Counted from the stretch's first letter, positions 42,834 through 52,601 are shown. The stretch is 64,000 nucleotides of DNA from an uncultured Lachnospiraceae bacterium (GCA_910577655.1 CAJTOW010000006.1:1-64000), one strand, 5' to 3'. A program made the numbers and translations. The notes: generated by a model from the letters alone, not told the origin.

Positions 42834-43048
42834 ATGATCCGGGATATTGTCCCTGGGGAACAGAGTAAAGAATTCTATGGGACGCCATATAACGCCGAGA
42901 TTGCACTAGAGTGTGTCTGAAAATTCATTCCCGCCATCTCCACAAGGGGCGCCTTCGGTGTCCCACAAACTGTGACGCACATCTGCCAGAAAGCAATTTT
43001 CAAACACGCTCTAGCATTCAGGGAGGCGGATAAGATTAGTGGCCCGTA
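42834..43048 (+). pseudogene. Short gene interrupted by MITE copy C
   Basis: Removing the element and one CTAG gives an uninterrupted 37-codon frame, from ATG at 42834 (or TTG at 42825, 11 bases after AGGAGG) to TAG at 43046-43048. The end reads YNAEIALAFREADKISGP, faintly like the tail of RelB/DinJ antitoxins. A TATAAT box at 42785 precedes it. Identity is uncertain. Confidence 0.4.
42906..43014. mobile_element. MITE-like element, copy C (CTAG duplication)
   Basis: A 101-base element (42910-43010) with ends AGTGTGTCTGAAAATT and AATTTTCAAACACGCT, flanked by CTAG on both sides. It has an extra internal hairpin (AAGGGGCGCC/GGTGTCCC) absent from copies A and D. It interrupts a small open frame. 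Confidence 0.85.
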
Positions 43049-43085
43049 GGAATAAGCCTGCACCGGAAGGAGAAATTCATCAATC

Positions 43086-44291
43086 ATGAAACAGGAATAT
43101 TTAGAGAAAATCATAGAACTGCGGCACCAGCTTCATGTCTGTCCGGAGCTTTCCATGGAGGAGCACCAGACAAGGCAGATTCTGATGGATTTTTTGGCAA
43201 CCCACACCTGCCTGGAAGTTGTGGACCGGGGCAGATGGTTTTATGCTTATTATCACTGCGAAAGACCAGGAGCCAGGGCAGTGGCTTTCCGGGCAGATTT
43301 CGACGCGCTTCCGATGGAGGAGAAGGCGGAGGAGACAGGCATTTCTTATGGATCGCAGAATCCGGGAGTTTCCCATAAATGCGGTCATGACGGACACAGC
43401 GCGGCCCTGGCCGGACTGGCCCTGGAGCTGGGAGGCTGGCTGCTGAAAGATGGCAGACGGAGTAAAGATGAGGAATGCCGGGAAAGTGAAGGTGGCTGGC
43501 CGCCGGTGCAGGATGTGTATCTGATCTTTCAGCATGGCGAGGAGGTTGGCGGCGGCGGTGAGGAGTGTGCACGTCTTATTAAAGAAAAGAGGATTTCCCG
43601 GGTATTTGCCATCCACAACCGGAGCGGATATCCTGAAGGAAGCATTGTGCTGAAAAGCGGTGTTGTCCAGTGTGCATCCAAGGGGCTGACCGTCTTCCTG
43701 GCCGGACAGCCTGCCCATGCCAGTCAGCCAGAGGACGGACGGAATCCGGCCAGAGCGGCCGCGGAGCTGGTTCTGGCAGTCCAGGAAGCCTCACGGCAGG
43801 AGAACTATGAGGATCTGGTCATGGCGACCATTGTGCAGGTGGCCATAGGCCGGAAGAATTTCGGGATTGCCGCTTCGGAGGGCGAAGTGTCCATGACCCT
43901 GCGGGGAGCCAGACAGTCGGAGATGGAACAGATGGAGGAGCAGATCCGCAGTCAGGCTGCTGCCCTGGCAGCCAGGGACGGCCTTTCGGTTTCCTTCAGG
44001 GAGCATGACGTATTTCCCGAGACGGTTAATGATCCTGCCAGCGTCGCACTGGCGGAAGCGGCGGCCAGACAAGGCGGTATGGAGGTCATTGCCATGACGG
44101 AGCTTTTCCGGGCGTCCGAAGACTTCGGATACTATCTGAAGGCCTGCCCGGGGGCTATGGTTTATGTGGGAAATGGAGAAGACTATCCCCAGATCCATAC
44201 TGCCAGGTACGATTTTAATGACAGGATTCTGGAGACAATCGTGGAATTTTTCAAGAATATACTTATTTCAGACGTGCTCTGGCGGGGATGA
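43086..44291 (+). CDS. M20-family amidohydrolase
   Basis: A 401-aa M20D-type peptidase/amidohydrolase, in the N-acyl-amino-acid amidohydrolase group. Zinc-binding motifs are FRADFDALPM, SHKCGHDGHSAALAG and QHGEEVGGGGEE. It has the insertion of a dimerisation domain usual for the family. AAGGAG lies about 14 bases before the ATG, longer than usual. It stands just upstream of the ureide-type operon and its regulator but on its own transcript. Confidence 0.87.
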   Translation: MKQEYLEKIIELRHQLHVCPELSMEEHQTRQILMDFLATHTCLEVVDRGRWFYAYYHCERPGARAVAFRADFDALPMEEKAEETGISYGSQNPGVSHKCGHDGHSAALAGLALELGGWLLKDGRRSKDEECRESEGGWPPVQDVYLIFQHGEEVGGGGEECARLIKEKRISRVFAIHNRSGYPEGSIVLKSGVVQCASKGLTVFLAGQPAHASQPEDGRNPARAAAELVLAVQEASRQENYEDLVMATIVQVAIGRKNFGIAASEGEVSMTLRGARQSEMEQMEEQIRSQAAALAARDGLSVSFREHDVFPETVNDPASVALAEAAARQGGMEVIAMTELFRASEDFGYYLKACPGAMVYVGNGEDYPQIHTARYDFNDRILETIVEFFKNILISDVLWRG

Positions 44292-44504
44292 TAAATAGGG
44301 AGACAGTTATAAGCGTGAGGGCTTGTGGCTGTCTTTTTTTGTGGAAAATTATAATAGAAACAACTTCTGGAAATGTGTATACATAATTTATAAATATAAC
44401 AAAAAGTATTGATTTGTTGAAACAAAGAAAACAAAAAGTATTGGAAAAATCTGGTTTTCATAAAAAATGAAGTAAAAATCATACAAAAAATATTGAAAAC
44501 AGTA

Positions 44505-44533
44505 TTGACACCTTACAAAAAGTTTGATAATAT
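44505..44533 (+). promoter_or_regulatory. Promoter of YheO-type regulator
   Basis: TTGACA, exactly 17 bases, then TAATAT. It lies inside the longest open frame and so moves the start codon of the regulator to 44559 or later. Confidence 0.78.
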
Positions 44534-44558
44534 AACATCAGAAACAATAAAGAAAGAG

Positions 44559-45218
44559 ATGGCGGATTTGAAGATGAATAGTCAGTTTTTTGAAACAGAT
44601 TTTGTTGAACATCTGATCGATATGCTGGAACAGCAGCTTGGGAAACAGACGGAGATAGTCCTGCATGATCTGCGGAATGGTTATGAGCATACGATTGTTG
44701 ATATCCGGAATGGAGAGGTTACCGGCAGAGTGGTAGGCGGAACGGGCAGTAATCTGGGCCTGGAAGTACTGAAAGGGACATCCGGACACGGAGACAAGTA
44801 TAACTACATAACAAAGCTGCCGGATGGAAGATATCTGCGTTCATCATCCCTCTATATCCGGGACGGGGACGGGACTACTATAGGATGTCTCTGTATCAAT
44901 ACGGATATCACAGAGACACTCAGATTCGAGCAGGTGTTGAAGGAGATGAACCGCTGCGATGTCACTAACGCAGAAAATGAGATCTTTGTATCCGATGTGA
45001 ACCAGCTGCTGGAGTGCCTGATCAAAAAGACCCAGGAGAAGATCGGGAAGCCGCCGGAGAAGATGAGCCGGGAGGATAAGATCAGCTTTGTCAGGCAGCT
45101 GAATGAAAAGGGAGCATTCCTGATCACCAAATCCGGAGAGCGTGTTCAGGAATACCTGGGAATATCCAAATACACTTTGTACAACTACCTGGATCAGACA
45201 AAAAACCAGAAGGATTAA
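44559..45218 (+). CDS. YheO-like PAS/HTH transcriptional regulator
   Basis: A 219-aa protein. Residues about 15-125 are a YheO-type PAS_6 domain (QTEIVLHDLRNG, GDGTTIGCLCINTDIT) and about 165-215 an HTH_22 domain ending YLGISKYTLYNYL. The start at 44559 is chosen because the promoter at 44505-44533 rules out starts further upstream; ATG at 44574 is also possible. It probably controls the following ureide-type operon in response to a small ligand. A hairpin with a T run separates it from that operon. Confidence 0.82.
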   Translation: MADLKMNSQFFETDFVEHLIDMLEQQLGKQTEIVLHDLRNGYEHTIVDIRNGEVTGRVVGGTGSNLGLEVLKGTSGHGDKYNYITKLPDGRYLRSSSLYIRDGDGTTIGCLCINTDITETLRFEQVLKEMNRCDVTNAENEIFVSDVNQLLECLIKKTQEKIGKPPEKMSREDKISFVRQLNEKGAFLITKSGERVQEYLGISKYTLYNYLDQTKNQKD

Positions 45219-45273
45219 GCAGAATACATGTATGTGCCAGTCTCTGCATGAGAACTGGCGAAGATGAATTTCA

Positions 45274-45336
45274 TACCCATAACAACAAGGCATGAGGGTT
45301 TACTGAGGAGTCCCTTTGTTGCTATGGGTATTTTTG
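45274..45336 (+). terminator. Terminator or attenuator before SDR operon
   Basis: ATACCCATAACAACAAGG pairs with CCTTTGTTGCTATGGGTAT with one mismatch and one bulge, followed by TTTTTG. It lies 55 bases after the regulator stop and 32 bases before the SDR start, so it could end the first transcript or attenuate the next. Confidence 0.78.
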
Positions 45337-45367
45337 TACCCAAAATCAGGAAATGGAGGAACTTGCT

Positions 45368-46126
45368 ATGAAGCTGAAAGGGAAGATTGCTGTGATCACA
45401 GGAGCCGGCGCAGGCTACGGAATGAGCCGCGGATTTCCTGCTGTCTATGCAAAAGAAGGCGCGGATCTGGTACTGAATTATTTTGGGGATGATCCGGAAA
45501 AAATGGGGGAGTTTAAGAAAGAGCTGGAATCCTATGGAAGCCGGGTTATTTGTCAGGAGGGGGATATCTCCCGGCCGGAGGTGGCAGAAAAGCTGATCAA
45601 TACAGCGATTGAAGAATTTGGCCGGATTGATATTCTGCTCAATGTGGCAGGGATTTCCAATCCTAAGCTGCTGGTAGATATGACCCTGGAAGACTGGAAC
45701 CGGATGCTGGAGGTGGATCTGACCAGCTGCTTTCTTACCTGCAAATATGCAGTGCCCCATATGATCTCCCAAAGGTTTGGGCGTATCATTAACCTGTCCT
45801 CCCAGATCGCACAGAAGGGAAGTGTGGAGCATTGCCATTACAGCGCGGCAAAGGCCGGTCTGATCGGCTTTACAAAATCCCTGGCACGGGAGCTGGGCCA
45901 GTACAATATTACGGTGAACTGTATTGCGCCTGGTCCCATTGAGACCCAGCTGATGGGCGTGGTCAGTCCGGAGTGGAGAAAACAAAAGGAATCCGAACTG
46001 GTTCTTCCGCGTTTTGGAGATCTGGAGGAGATTCTTCCGACAGCGGTATTTCTGGCAGCAGAACCTGATGGCAATTTGTATACCGGCCAGACATTGGGTC
46101 CGAATCTGGGGGATGTCATGATGTAA
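45368..46126 (+). CDS. Short-chain dehydrogenase/reductase
   Basis: A 252-aa classical SDR. VITGAGAGYGMSRGF is the cofactor loop (TGxxxGxG), LNVAGISN the NNAG-like strand, and Ser-Tyr-Lys are in NLSSQIAQKG and HYSAAKAG. FabG-like in length; the substrate is unknown. GGAGG precedes the ATG at 45368. First gene of the ABC transporter/amidohydrolase operon. Confidence 0.87.
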   Translation: MKLKGKIAVITGAGAGYGMSRGFPAVYAKEGADLVLNYFGDDPEKMGEFKKELESYGSRVICQEGDISRPEVAEKLINTAIEEFGRIDILLNVAGISNPKLLVDMTLEDWNRMLEVDLTSCFLTCKYAVPHMISQRFGRIINLSSQIAQKGSVEHCHYSAAKAGLIGFTKSLARELGQYNITVNCIAPGPIETQLMGVVSPEWRKQKESELVLPRFGDLEEILPTAVFLAAEPDGNLYTGQTLGPNLGDVMM

Positions 46127-46154
46127 AGCCTCAAATGGAAATGGGGGAGACAAA

Positions 46155-47651
46155 ATGAAGGAAATTCTTTTGGAGACAAAAAATATCGAAAAATCTTATT
46201 CAGGAAATGTGGTCTTAAAGGACATCAGCCTGGTGATCCGTAAGGGGGAAGTCCATGCGCTTATGGGTGAAAACGGGGCGGGGAAATCCACGCTGGTGAA
46301 GATCATCACGGGTGTTGTGAAGGCTAATTTTGGTTCTGTCCTTTATGACGGAAAGCCGCTGGTGATCAACCATCCCAAAGAGATTTTTGATCTGGGAATC
46401 GGGATTGTCTATCAGGAGTTCAATCTGATGCCGGATCTGACAGTCGCCCAGAATATTTTTATCGGAAGGGAACCGGAAGGGAGGCTGAAAGGCTTTCTGG
46501 ATGAAAAGAAGACCAATGCCATGGCAAAGGAGATTCTGGATGAGCTGGAGTGTGATATTGACCCGGAGCGGAAGGTCGGCAGTCTGAGTGTTGCAGAGCA
46601 GCAGATGGTAGAGATCGCCAAATCCCTGTCTTACAACTGCAGACTTCTGATCATGGATGAGCCCACGGCGGCTCTGACAGATCATGAGATCCAGGTGCTG
46701 TTTGGCATTGTGAGGAAACTGAGAGAGAGGGATGTGGCAATCATCTATATTTCCCATAGAATGAGTGACCTGGATGCAATTGTGGACACGGTCAGTGTGC
46801 TGCGGGACGGAAATCTGATCAGTACCAGAGTTTATGAACCACAGCTAAAGGACAGGCTGATCTGTGAAATGGTGGGAAGGGATCTGACCCAGCAGTTTCC
46901 GCCCCGTCCGGATTACAAACGGGGGGATCTGACTCTGGAGGTGGAACATCTGAATTCGGGAAAACGGCTTCACGATATTTCCTTTCAGGCATACCAGGGG
47001 GAGATCCTGGGGATTGTGGGATTGATGGGAGCCGGACGCACGGAAATGCTGAAGGCCGTCTTTGGAGCCTTTCGTAAAAACTCCGGGAAGATTAAAGTCA
47101 GGGGAAAAGAAGTGACGATCCGCAGCCCAAAGGACGCCATCAGGATTGGGATCGCCTATCTGACAGAGGACAGGAAGAAGGATGGGCTGTTTCTGGGATT
47201 ATCCATAAAGGAAAACATGATTTCCTCCAGTTATGACGCATTTTCCGCCAGAGGGTTTATGAATGACCAGAAGGCTGAGGATGCTGTGAGGGAATATGGC
47301 AAAAAGATGAGTATCAGGATGCACAGCTCCAGGCAGACAGCAGGTACACTCTCCGGCGGAAACCAGCAGAAGGTCATGGTGGCAAAATGGCTCTGCAACC
47401 AGGCGCGGATCCTCATTTTTGACGAACCAACCCGGGGTATTGACGTGAAATCAAAATACGAGATATATGAGCTGATGTACGAGCTGGTCCAGGCTGGCGT
47501 TACCATAATCATGATTTCTTCCGAGATGCCGGAGGTGCTGGGCATGAGTGACCGGATCCTGGTCATGAATGATGGAAGGATTGTGGGAGATATTCCCAAG
47601 GAGGAAGCAACCCAGGAACGGATACTGCAGTACGAGATGATGGAGGTGTAG
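46155..47651 (+). CDS. Ribose-type ABC transporter ATP-binding protein
   Basis: A 498-aa duplicated ATPase of the RbsA/XylG class. First half: Walker A GENGAGKSTLVKI, signature LSVAEQQMVEIAKSL, Walker B LLIMDEPTAAL. Second half: degenerate loop GLMGAGRTEML, with LSGGNQQKVMVAKWL intact. It powers uptake with the permease and lipoprotein that follow. Substrates for this class include pentoses, nucleosides and other small polar compounds. Confidence 0.93.
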   Translation: MKEILLETKNIEKSYSGNVVLKDISLVIRKGEVHALMGENGAGKSTLVKIITGVVKANFGSVLYDGKPLVINHPKEIFDLGIGIVYQEFNLMPDLTVAQNIFIGREPEGRLKGFLDEKKTNAMAKEILDELECDIDPERKVGSLSVAEQQMVEIAKSLSYNCRLLIMDEPTAALTDHEIQVLFGIVRKLRERDVAIIYISHRMSDLDAIVDTVSVLRDGNLISTRVYEPQLKDRLICEMVGRDLTQQFPPRPDYKRGDLTLEVEHLNSGKRLHDISFQAYQGEILGIVGLMGAGRTEMLKAVFGAFRKNSGKIKVRGKEVTIRSPKDAIRIGIAYLTEDRKKDGLFLGLSIKENMISSSYDAFSARGFMNDQKAEDAVREYGKKMSIRMHSSRQTAGTLSGGNQQKVMVAKWLCNQARILIFDEPTRGIDVKSKYEIYELMYELVQAGVTIIMISSEMPEVLGMSDRILVMNDGRIVGDIPKEEATQERILQYEMMEV

Positions 47652-47657
47652 CGTACC

Positions 47658-48632
47658 ATGATGCAAAAGAAGTCAGAAAACAGGATAGGGATCCGTTGGA
47701 ATATGCAGCTTGTCTTTACTTCAGTGGGGCTGGTGCTGCTGATGGTGTTCTTTTCTTTAAATACACGGAATTTTTTGAGCCAGAGGAATCTGCTTAACGT
47801 AGCGCTGCAGACGTCTGTAGCGGTGCTTCTGGCCATTGCGGAAACCTTTGTGATCATCACCGGCGGGATCGACCTTTCGATCGGATCGATATCGGCAGCT
47901 TCCGGGATGATCGTGGCGATCATGCTGAACCAGGGAATGCCGGTTCCGGCGGCGGTAGTTCTTGGGATTTTGACGGGGGTTCTCTGTGGTGCCTTTAATG
48001 GCTTTACAGTCACGGTGCTTGGTATCGTGCCCTTTATCGCGACACTGGGAACCAACAGTATTATGCGTGGTCTGATCTATGTGATATTAAACGGAATTCC
48101 CTTATCCGCTTCATCGGCTGGGGAAACATTTACCTGGATTGGCCAGGGAAAGCTGGGAGGATGGCTGCCGTATCCGGTGCTGTTCATGGCAGTGATTTCC
48201 GTGGTGGCAGTTATTGTACTGACAAAGTCCAGATTTGGCCGTATGATCTTTGCTATAGGAAGCAATGAGGGAGCAGCGTTCCTTTCAGGAATTAAAGTAA
48301 ACTGGACAAAGTTCAAGGTGTACCTGCTTTGCGGCTTTCTCTCTTCTGTGGCGGGTATCATCCTTACCTCGCGGGTAGCCTCCGCTTCACCAGTAGCAGG
48401 ACAGGGGGACGAGACCTTTGCCATAGCGGCGGCCGTCATAGGCGGCGCCAGCTTATCCGGCGGAAAGGGGAATATGATCGGTACAATCATTGGGGCATTT
48501 ATCATAGGAATCCTTAATAATGGGCTGAATCTGATCGGTCTCAGCTCTTTCTGGCAGCAGGTGGCAGTGGGCTGTGTCATCATTCTGGCAGTTTTTCTGG
48601 ATGTGATCCGGGTAAAGCTGAAAAGCCAGTAG
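47658..48632 (+). CDS. Ribose-type ABC transporter permease
   Basis: A 324-aa RbsC-like permease with eight or more membrane segments. ETFVIITGGIDLSIGSISA and the cytoplasmic EAA-like loop FAIGSNEGAAFLSGI are characteristic. It forms the membrane channel for the transporter. It starts six bases after the ATPase stop. Confidence 0.92.
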   Translation: MMQKKSENRIGIRWNMQLVFTSVGLVLLMVFFSLNTRNFLSQRNLLNVALQTSVAVLLAIAETFVIITGGIDLSIGSISAASGMIVAIMLNQGMPVPAAVVLGILTGVLCGAFNGFTVTVLGIVPFIATLGTNSIMRGLIYVILNGIPLSASSAGETFTWIGQGKLGGWLPYPVLFMAVISVVAVIVLTKSRFGRMIFAIGSNEGAAFLSGIKVNWTKFKVYLLCGFLSSVAGIILTSRVASASPVAGQGDETFAIAAAVIGGASLSGGKGNMIGTIIGAFIIGILNNGLNLIGLSSFWQQVAVGCVIILAVFLDVIRVKLKSQ

Positions 48633-48675
48633 CAGAAGGAATACAGACAGGAACAGTCCGTATAGACGTAACAGT

Positions 48676-48715
48676 AGATGTCCATGAAAATCGCTTCGCT
48701 ATGGGGCGGATGCCC
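48676..48715. repeat. R3 hairpin repeat, copy 2
   Basis: AGATGTCCATGAAAATCGC and CGGATGCCC: the reverse of R3 copy 1 with several changes. It lies inside the operon, between permease and binding-protein genes. Confidence 0.65.
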
Positions 48716-48796
48716 TTCGGCTGCTATGTATCCCCACTGTCGGCGCATTTACAGTTGGTAACTATTGGAAGAGAAAATTATAAAAGGAGAAGAAAA

Positions 48797-49858
48797 ATGA
48801 GCAGAATGAAAAAATGGAACGCGATGATTCTGGCAGGTATGATGGCAGCGGCTATGGTCACCGGATGCGGTGGAAGCAGAAGCAGCAATACAACATCTAC
48901 AGCAGCTTCTGCCGGGGATAAGGGAGAGGACGGGGCAAAGACAGAAGCTTTGAAGGAAGAACTGGTTTCTTCTGATAAGACAATGACCATTGGTCTGATC
49001 CCCCAGTCTACCTTGTTTGTTTTTTACGATTATGTGCAGAAGGGGGCCAATGACGCGGCTGCCGAGGCAGGGTACAGGATCAACTACCAGGGAACTACCA
49101 CAGATACAGACGGAACCGGGCAGAGAAAGATCGTGGAGGATATGCTGGTGACGGGGATTGATGCGCTGGCGATCTCTGCTACCAATGCGGATGCAGTCAA
49201 TGACCTGCTCAAATCCCTGGACATACCTGTAATTGCGTGGGACTGTGGACTTGACTCTTCTGTATGCACGACCAGCGTATCGGTGGATCATTATAAGGCA
49301 GCAGGTGCAGTGGCAGATTATGTGATGGAGAAATGTCCGGACGGAGGAACCTTTGCGGTGATCTCAACCAACGCGGGAAATGCTGTGATCCAGCAGCGTG
49401 AGAAAGGATTTATGGACAAGCTTGGAGAGGCAGAGGGCTTCACATGCATAGGCCCCTTCTATACTGATGGAGATCTGGAGAAAACAGCCAACACCACCCA
49501 GGATCTTCTTATGGAAAATGCTGATCTGAAGGGAATCTTTATGGTAAATGAGGGGACAACCGAAGGTGCCTGCCAGGTGCTGAAAAATGAAGGCAGGGAT
49601 GATCTGGTCGTATTCGGATATGATACATCCGAGTCACTGGTCAATTATGTCTATGATGGCGTGCTGGACGGAATGGTTTCCCAGAATCCTTATGGTCTTG
49701 GTTATAATTCTGTGAAACAGGCAATCGCAGCCATTGAAGGGCAGAGGGATTTTGAAGAATTTATTGAGAACGATTATGTTCTGGTGACCTCCGATAATAT
49801 CCATGACCCAGATATCATCAAGATCCTGGATCCCCTTGGAACCATGAATTTAAAGTAG
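48797..49858 (+). CDS. Ribose-type substrate-binding lipoprotein
   Basis: A 353-aa periplasmic-binding-protein-like lipoprotein: signal peptide with lipobox VTGC, a Ser/Thr/Gly linker, then a two-lobed type I binding domain (MTIGLIPQSTLFVFYDYV, GIDALAISATNADAV, FGYDTSESLV). The start at 48797 has AAAGGAG; longer frames begin in the repeat. It determines the ligand, which cannot be read from sequence; context suggests a ureide or nucleoside-like compound. Confidence 0.92.
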   Translation: MSRMKKWNAMILAGMMAAAMVTGCGGSRSSNTTSTAASAGDKGEDGAKTEALKEELVSSDKTMTIGLIPQSTLFVFYDYVQKGANDAAAEAGYRINYQGTTTDTDGTGQRKIVEDMLVTGIDALAISATNADAVNDLLKSLDIPVIAWDCGLDSSVCTTSVSVDHYKAAGAVADYVMEKCPDGGTFAVISTNAGNAVIQQREKGFMDKLGEAEGFTCIGPFYTDGDLEKTANTTQDLLMENADLKGIFMVNEGTTEGACQVLKNEGRDDLVVFGYDTSESLVNYVYDGVLDGMVSQNPYGLGYNSVKQAIAAIEGQRDFEEFIENDYVLVTSDNIHDPDIIKILDPLGTMNLK

Positions 49859-49921
49859 AACTGCAATGATCCGGGGATGATCCGGACTGTTGCATGGAAT
49901 TACAGATGAGGCGGTGTAGTT

Positions 49922-51307
49922 ATGAAATATGAAAGTGTGATCATCAACGGGCTGCTGGTTCTGGAGGACCAGGTGGTCCGGAAAAATCTGGGAATCCGGA
50001 ACGGAAAGATCGCGGCCATTCTGGAAGAGACAGAGGCCATAGAGCCGGAAACCGGGGCTGGGGAGGGCACTCCCCGGATCCTGGATGCACAGGGCTGCTA
50101 TGTACTGCCGGGAGCCATTGATACCCATACCCATGTGTTTGAGCCGGGAGCAGAGTACCGGGAGGACTTTGCCCATGGTACACGGGCGGCGGCAAGCGGC
50201 GGGTTTACCTGCATTATGGAAATGCCCAACAGCAATCCGGCTGTAGTGGATTCGGATACCTTTTTTCTGAAAAAAAGCCTTGCGGGAGCAGGAGCAGTGG
50301 TTGATTACGCGATCTGGGCAGGGGCTACGGCAGCAAATCTGGACCGGCTGCCAGAGCTTAAATCCCTGGGATGTGTGGCTTATAAGGCATTTACCCTGGA
50401 TGCGGGGCCTGCCTTCCCTTATCTGAATGCAGAGCTGGAGATGGAGGCCATGAAGCGGATCGCGGGGACCGGGAGAGTGCTGGGATTTCACGCAGAGGAT
50501 CCGGTCATTATCGGAGAACTGGCCAAAAAGTATTCCAGCCAGACCTGGAGCCTGAGACTGCATGAGGAAGCGAGACCGTATTATGCAGAATTATCCGCCA
50601 TCAGTCAGATCCTGCTGTTTGCCGGGGAGACCGGATGTCCGGTACATATCTGCCATTTGTCGATTCCGGAAGGTGCCAGACTGATTGCCAGGGCGAAGCA
50701 GGAAGGGGTAGATGTTACAGTGGAGAGCTGTTCCCATTATTTCCTGCTGAATACAGAGAATAGTGAGCAGTTTGATACCTATGCTCTGATTCAGCCCCCT
50801 ATACGGAGTCGGGGGCGGATGGAAGCTATGTGGGAATACCTGCAGGATGGAACAATTGATTATCTGGCTACGGATCACGCACCCTATCCGGCAGGGGATA
50901 AGGAACCGGAAGATGGAAATAAGTGGGGAGTCATGGGCGGCGCGCCGTCTATTGACGTGGCATTTCCGCTGATGTTCGGAGAGGCTGTAACAGAGCGTGG
51001 CATGAGCCCGGTCCGGTTCGCCAGACTGAGTGCGACCAATGCCGCGAAACGGTTTGGCTTATATCCCCAAAAGGGCAGTATCCGTGTGGGGAGTGACGCG
51101 GACCTGGTGATTCTGGATCCGGACCAGGTCTGGCAGGTGGACCGGAGCAAAAGCTATTCAAAAACAAAGAGTACCCGCTTTCCCTATCAGGGGCGCACAG
51201 TAAAAGGGAAAGTGATGACAACCATGGTCAGGGGAACTGTGGTATATGACGGAGCGGATATCTGCGTGGACAGTGGCTTTGGGCAGTTTGTCCGGCCGGA
51301 AAAATGA
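49922..51307 (+). CDS. Allantoinase/dihydropyrimidinase-like amidohydrolase
   Basis: A 461-aa cyclic amidohydrolase. Metal ligands are seen in PGAIDTHTHVFEPG, the carbamylated lysine in AYKAFT, H in GFHAED, H in ICHLSIPEG and D in ATDHAPYP. It opens a cyclic amide ring (allantoin, hydantoin or dihydropyrimidine). GGCGG-type spacing precedes the ATG. It is followed by an amidase that would act on the carbamoyl product. Confidence 0.9.
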   Translation: MKYESVIINGLLVLEDQVVRKNLGIRNGKIAAILEETEAIEPETGAGEGTPRILDAQGCYVLPGAIDTHTHVFEPGAEYREDFAHGTRAAASGGFTCIMEMPNSNPAVVDSDTFFLKKSLAGAGAVVDYAIWAGATAANLDRLPELKSLGCVAYKAFTLDAGPAFPYLNAELEMEAMKRIAGTGRVLGFHAEDPVIIGELAKKYSSQTWSLRLHEEARPYYAELSAISQILLFAGETGCPVHICHLSIPEGARLIARAKQEGVDVTVESCSHYFLLNTENSEQFDTYALIQPPIRSRGRMEAMWEYLQDGTIDYLATDHAPYPAGDKEPEDGNKWGVMGGAPSIDVAFPLMFGEAVTERGMSPVRFARLSATNAAKRFGLYPQKGSIRVGSDADLVILDPDQVWQVDRSKSYSKTKSTRFPYQGRTVKGKVMTTMVRGTVVYDGADICVDSGFGQFVRPEK

Positions 51308-51322
51308 AAGGTGGGATAGGGG

Positions 51323-52582
51323 ATGAGAATTAATGAAGACCGGTTATGGAACCGGGAGCAGGAGGTTGGCGGGTATGGCCAGGATCCCAGAGGCGGGATC
51401 AGCCGGTTCGCGTGGACGCCTGAGTACCGGGAGGCGGCACTTCTTCTGATGAAATGGATGGAGGAGGCCGGACTGAAGGTGCGGGTAGACGCAGTGGGAA
51501 ATATCTATGGAAGATATGAAGGCCGGCAGGATCTGCCGCCGGTACTGACAGGTTCCCATTTTGATACGGTTCCCATGGGAGGCAGGTTTGATGGACTGGC
51601 AGGAATCATGGCTGCCCTGGAGGTTCTGACGACCATGCACGAAGAGGGATACCGCCCGGAGCGCCCCATTGAGATGATTGCATTTATCAATGAAGAAGCG
51701 AGCCAGTTTCTGGGAGGTCATTTCGGAAGCAAAGCAATCTGCGGAATGCTGCCTGCGGATTATGCTTCCACTTCTGTAGACCGGAATACCGGAAAAACCA
51801 TGAAGGAAGCTATGCTGGAATATAACATGGGACTGGACCCGGATCATATATCACGTGCTCAAATCCATGAAGGGGATTATTTCGCTTTTATCGAGCTTCA
51901 CATTGAGCAGGGGAAATATCTGCTGGGAAAGGATCTTCCCATGGCGGTGGTAGATGATATTGCGGGAATCCGTCAGTTCTATATTACCTATCATGGGGAA
52001 TCCGCGCATGCAGGCGGAATGGCCATGGAGGACCGGCACGATGCTTTTGCGGCAGCGGCGGAAACAGCCTGTGAGGTGGAGCGGCTGGCACTTCATTCCG
52101 GTTCGCCTACCCGGGGAACCGTGGGATATATCCAGGTGGAACCCAATGAGCACAATATTGTTGCCAACCAGGTGAAATTCTCCGTGGATTTCCGCGAGGT
52201 GGAGGATGGTATCTGGGAGCGCCTCTATGAGGATCTGATTGCCTTTGTGGAAAAGCAGTGTCAACGGCGGGGACTTACCTATGAGGTAAACTCTACGATT
52301 TGCACACCGCCGTGCCACTGTCATAAAGGACTGCGGGATCTGATTGAGGAGAGTGCCAGGGAGAGCCGGATTCCCTATATGCATATGGTAAGCTATCCGG
52401 CCCATGATGCCATGCAGATGGGCAGGCTGTATCCTATGGCTATGATTTTTTTGCGCAGTTCCAATGGGGGAGTCAGCCACTGTCCGGAGGAGTGGACCAC
52501 AAAGGAGGATCTGGCAGCCGGGACAGAGGTGCTTTACGGAACACTGCGGAAACTTTCTGACATGAACAGTCACGAATTATGA
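51323..52582 (+). CDS. Allantoate/N-carbamoyl-amino-acid hydrolase, M20 family
   Basis: A 419-aa M20 amidase of the AllC/HyuC class. TGSHFDTVPMGGRFDGLAG, FINEEASQF and ELHIEQGKYL are the family signatures, with the C-terminal SYPAHDAMQMG. It releases ammonia and CO2 or carbamate from a ureido acid. It starts 15 bases past the allantoinase-like stop. Confidence 0.9.
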   Translation: MRINEDRLWNREQEVGGYGQDPRGGISRFAWTPEYREAALLLMKWMEEAGLKVRVDAVGNIYGRYEGRQDLPPVLTGSHFDTVPMGGRFDGLAGIMAALEVLTTMHEEGYRPERPIEMIAFINEEASQFLGGHFGSKAICGMLPADYASTSVDRNTGKTMKEAMLEYNMGLDPDHISRAQIHEGDYFAFIELHIEQGKYLLGKDLPMAVVDDIAGIRQFYITYHGESAHAGGMAMEDRHDAFAAAAETACEVERLALHSGSPTRGTVGYIQVEPNEHNIVANQVKFSVDFREVEDGIWERLYEDLIAFVEKQCQRRGLTYEVNSTICTPPCHCHKGLRDLIEESARESRIPYMHMVSYPAHDAMQMGRLYPMAMIFLRSSNGGVSHCPEEWTTKEDLAAGTEVLYGTLRKLSDMNSHEL

Positions 52583-52601
52583 CAGACAGGAGAGGAGATC
52601 A

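Noticed and set aside
44262..44285. A possible MITE end (TTTCAGACGTGCTCT) at the 3' end of the M20 gene
   Set aside because: Only about 15 of 18 positions match one end, with no partner end or duplication nearby.
45215..46153. A 312-codon minus-strand frame opposite the SDR gene
   Set aside because: The plus strand encodes all SDR motifs; the antisense frame has no family features.
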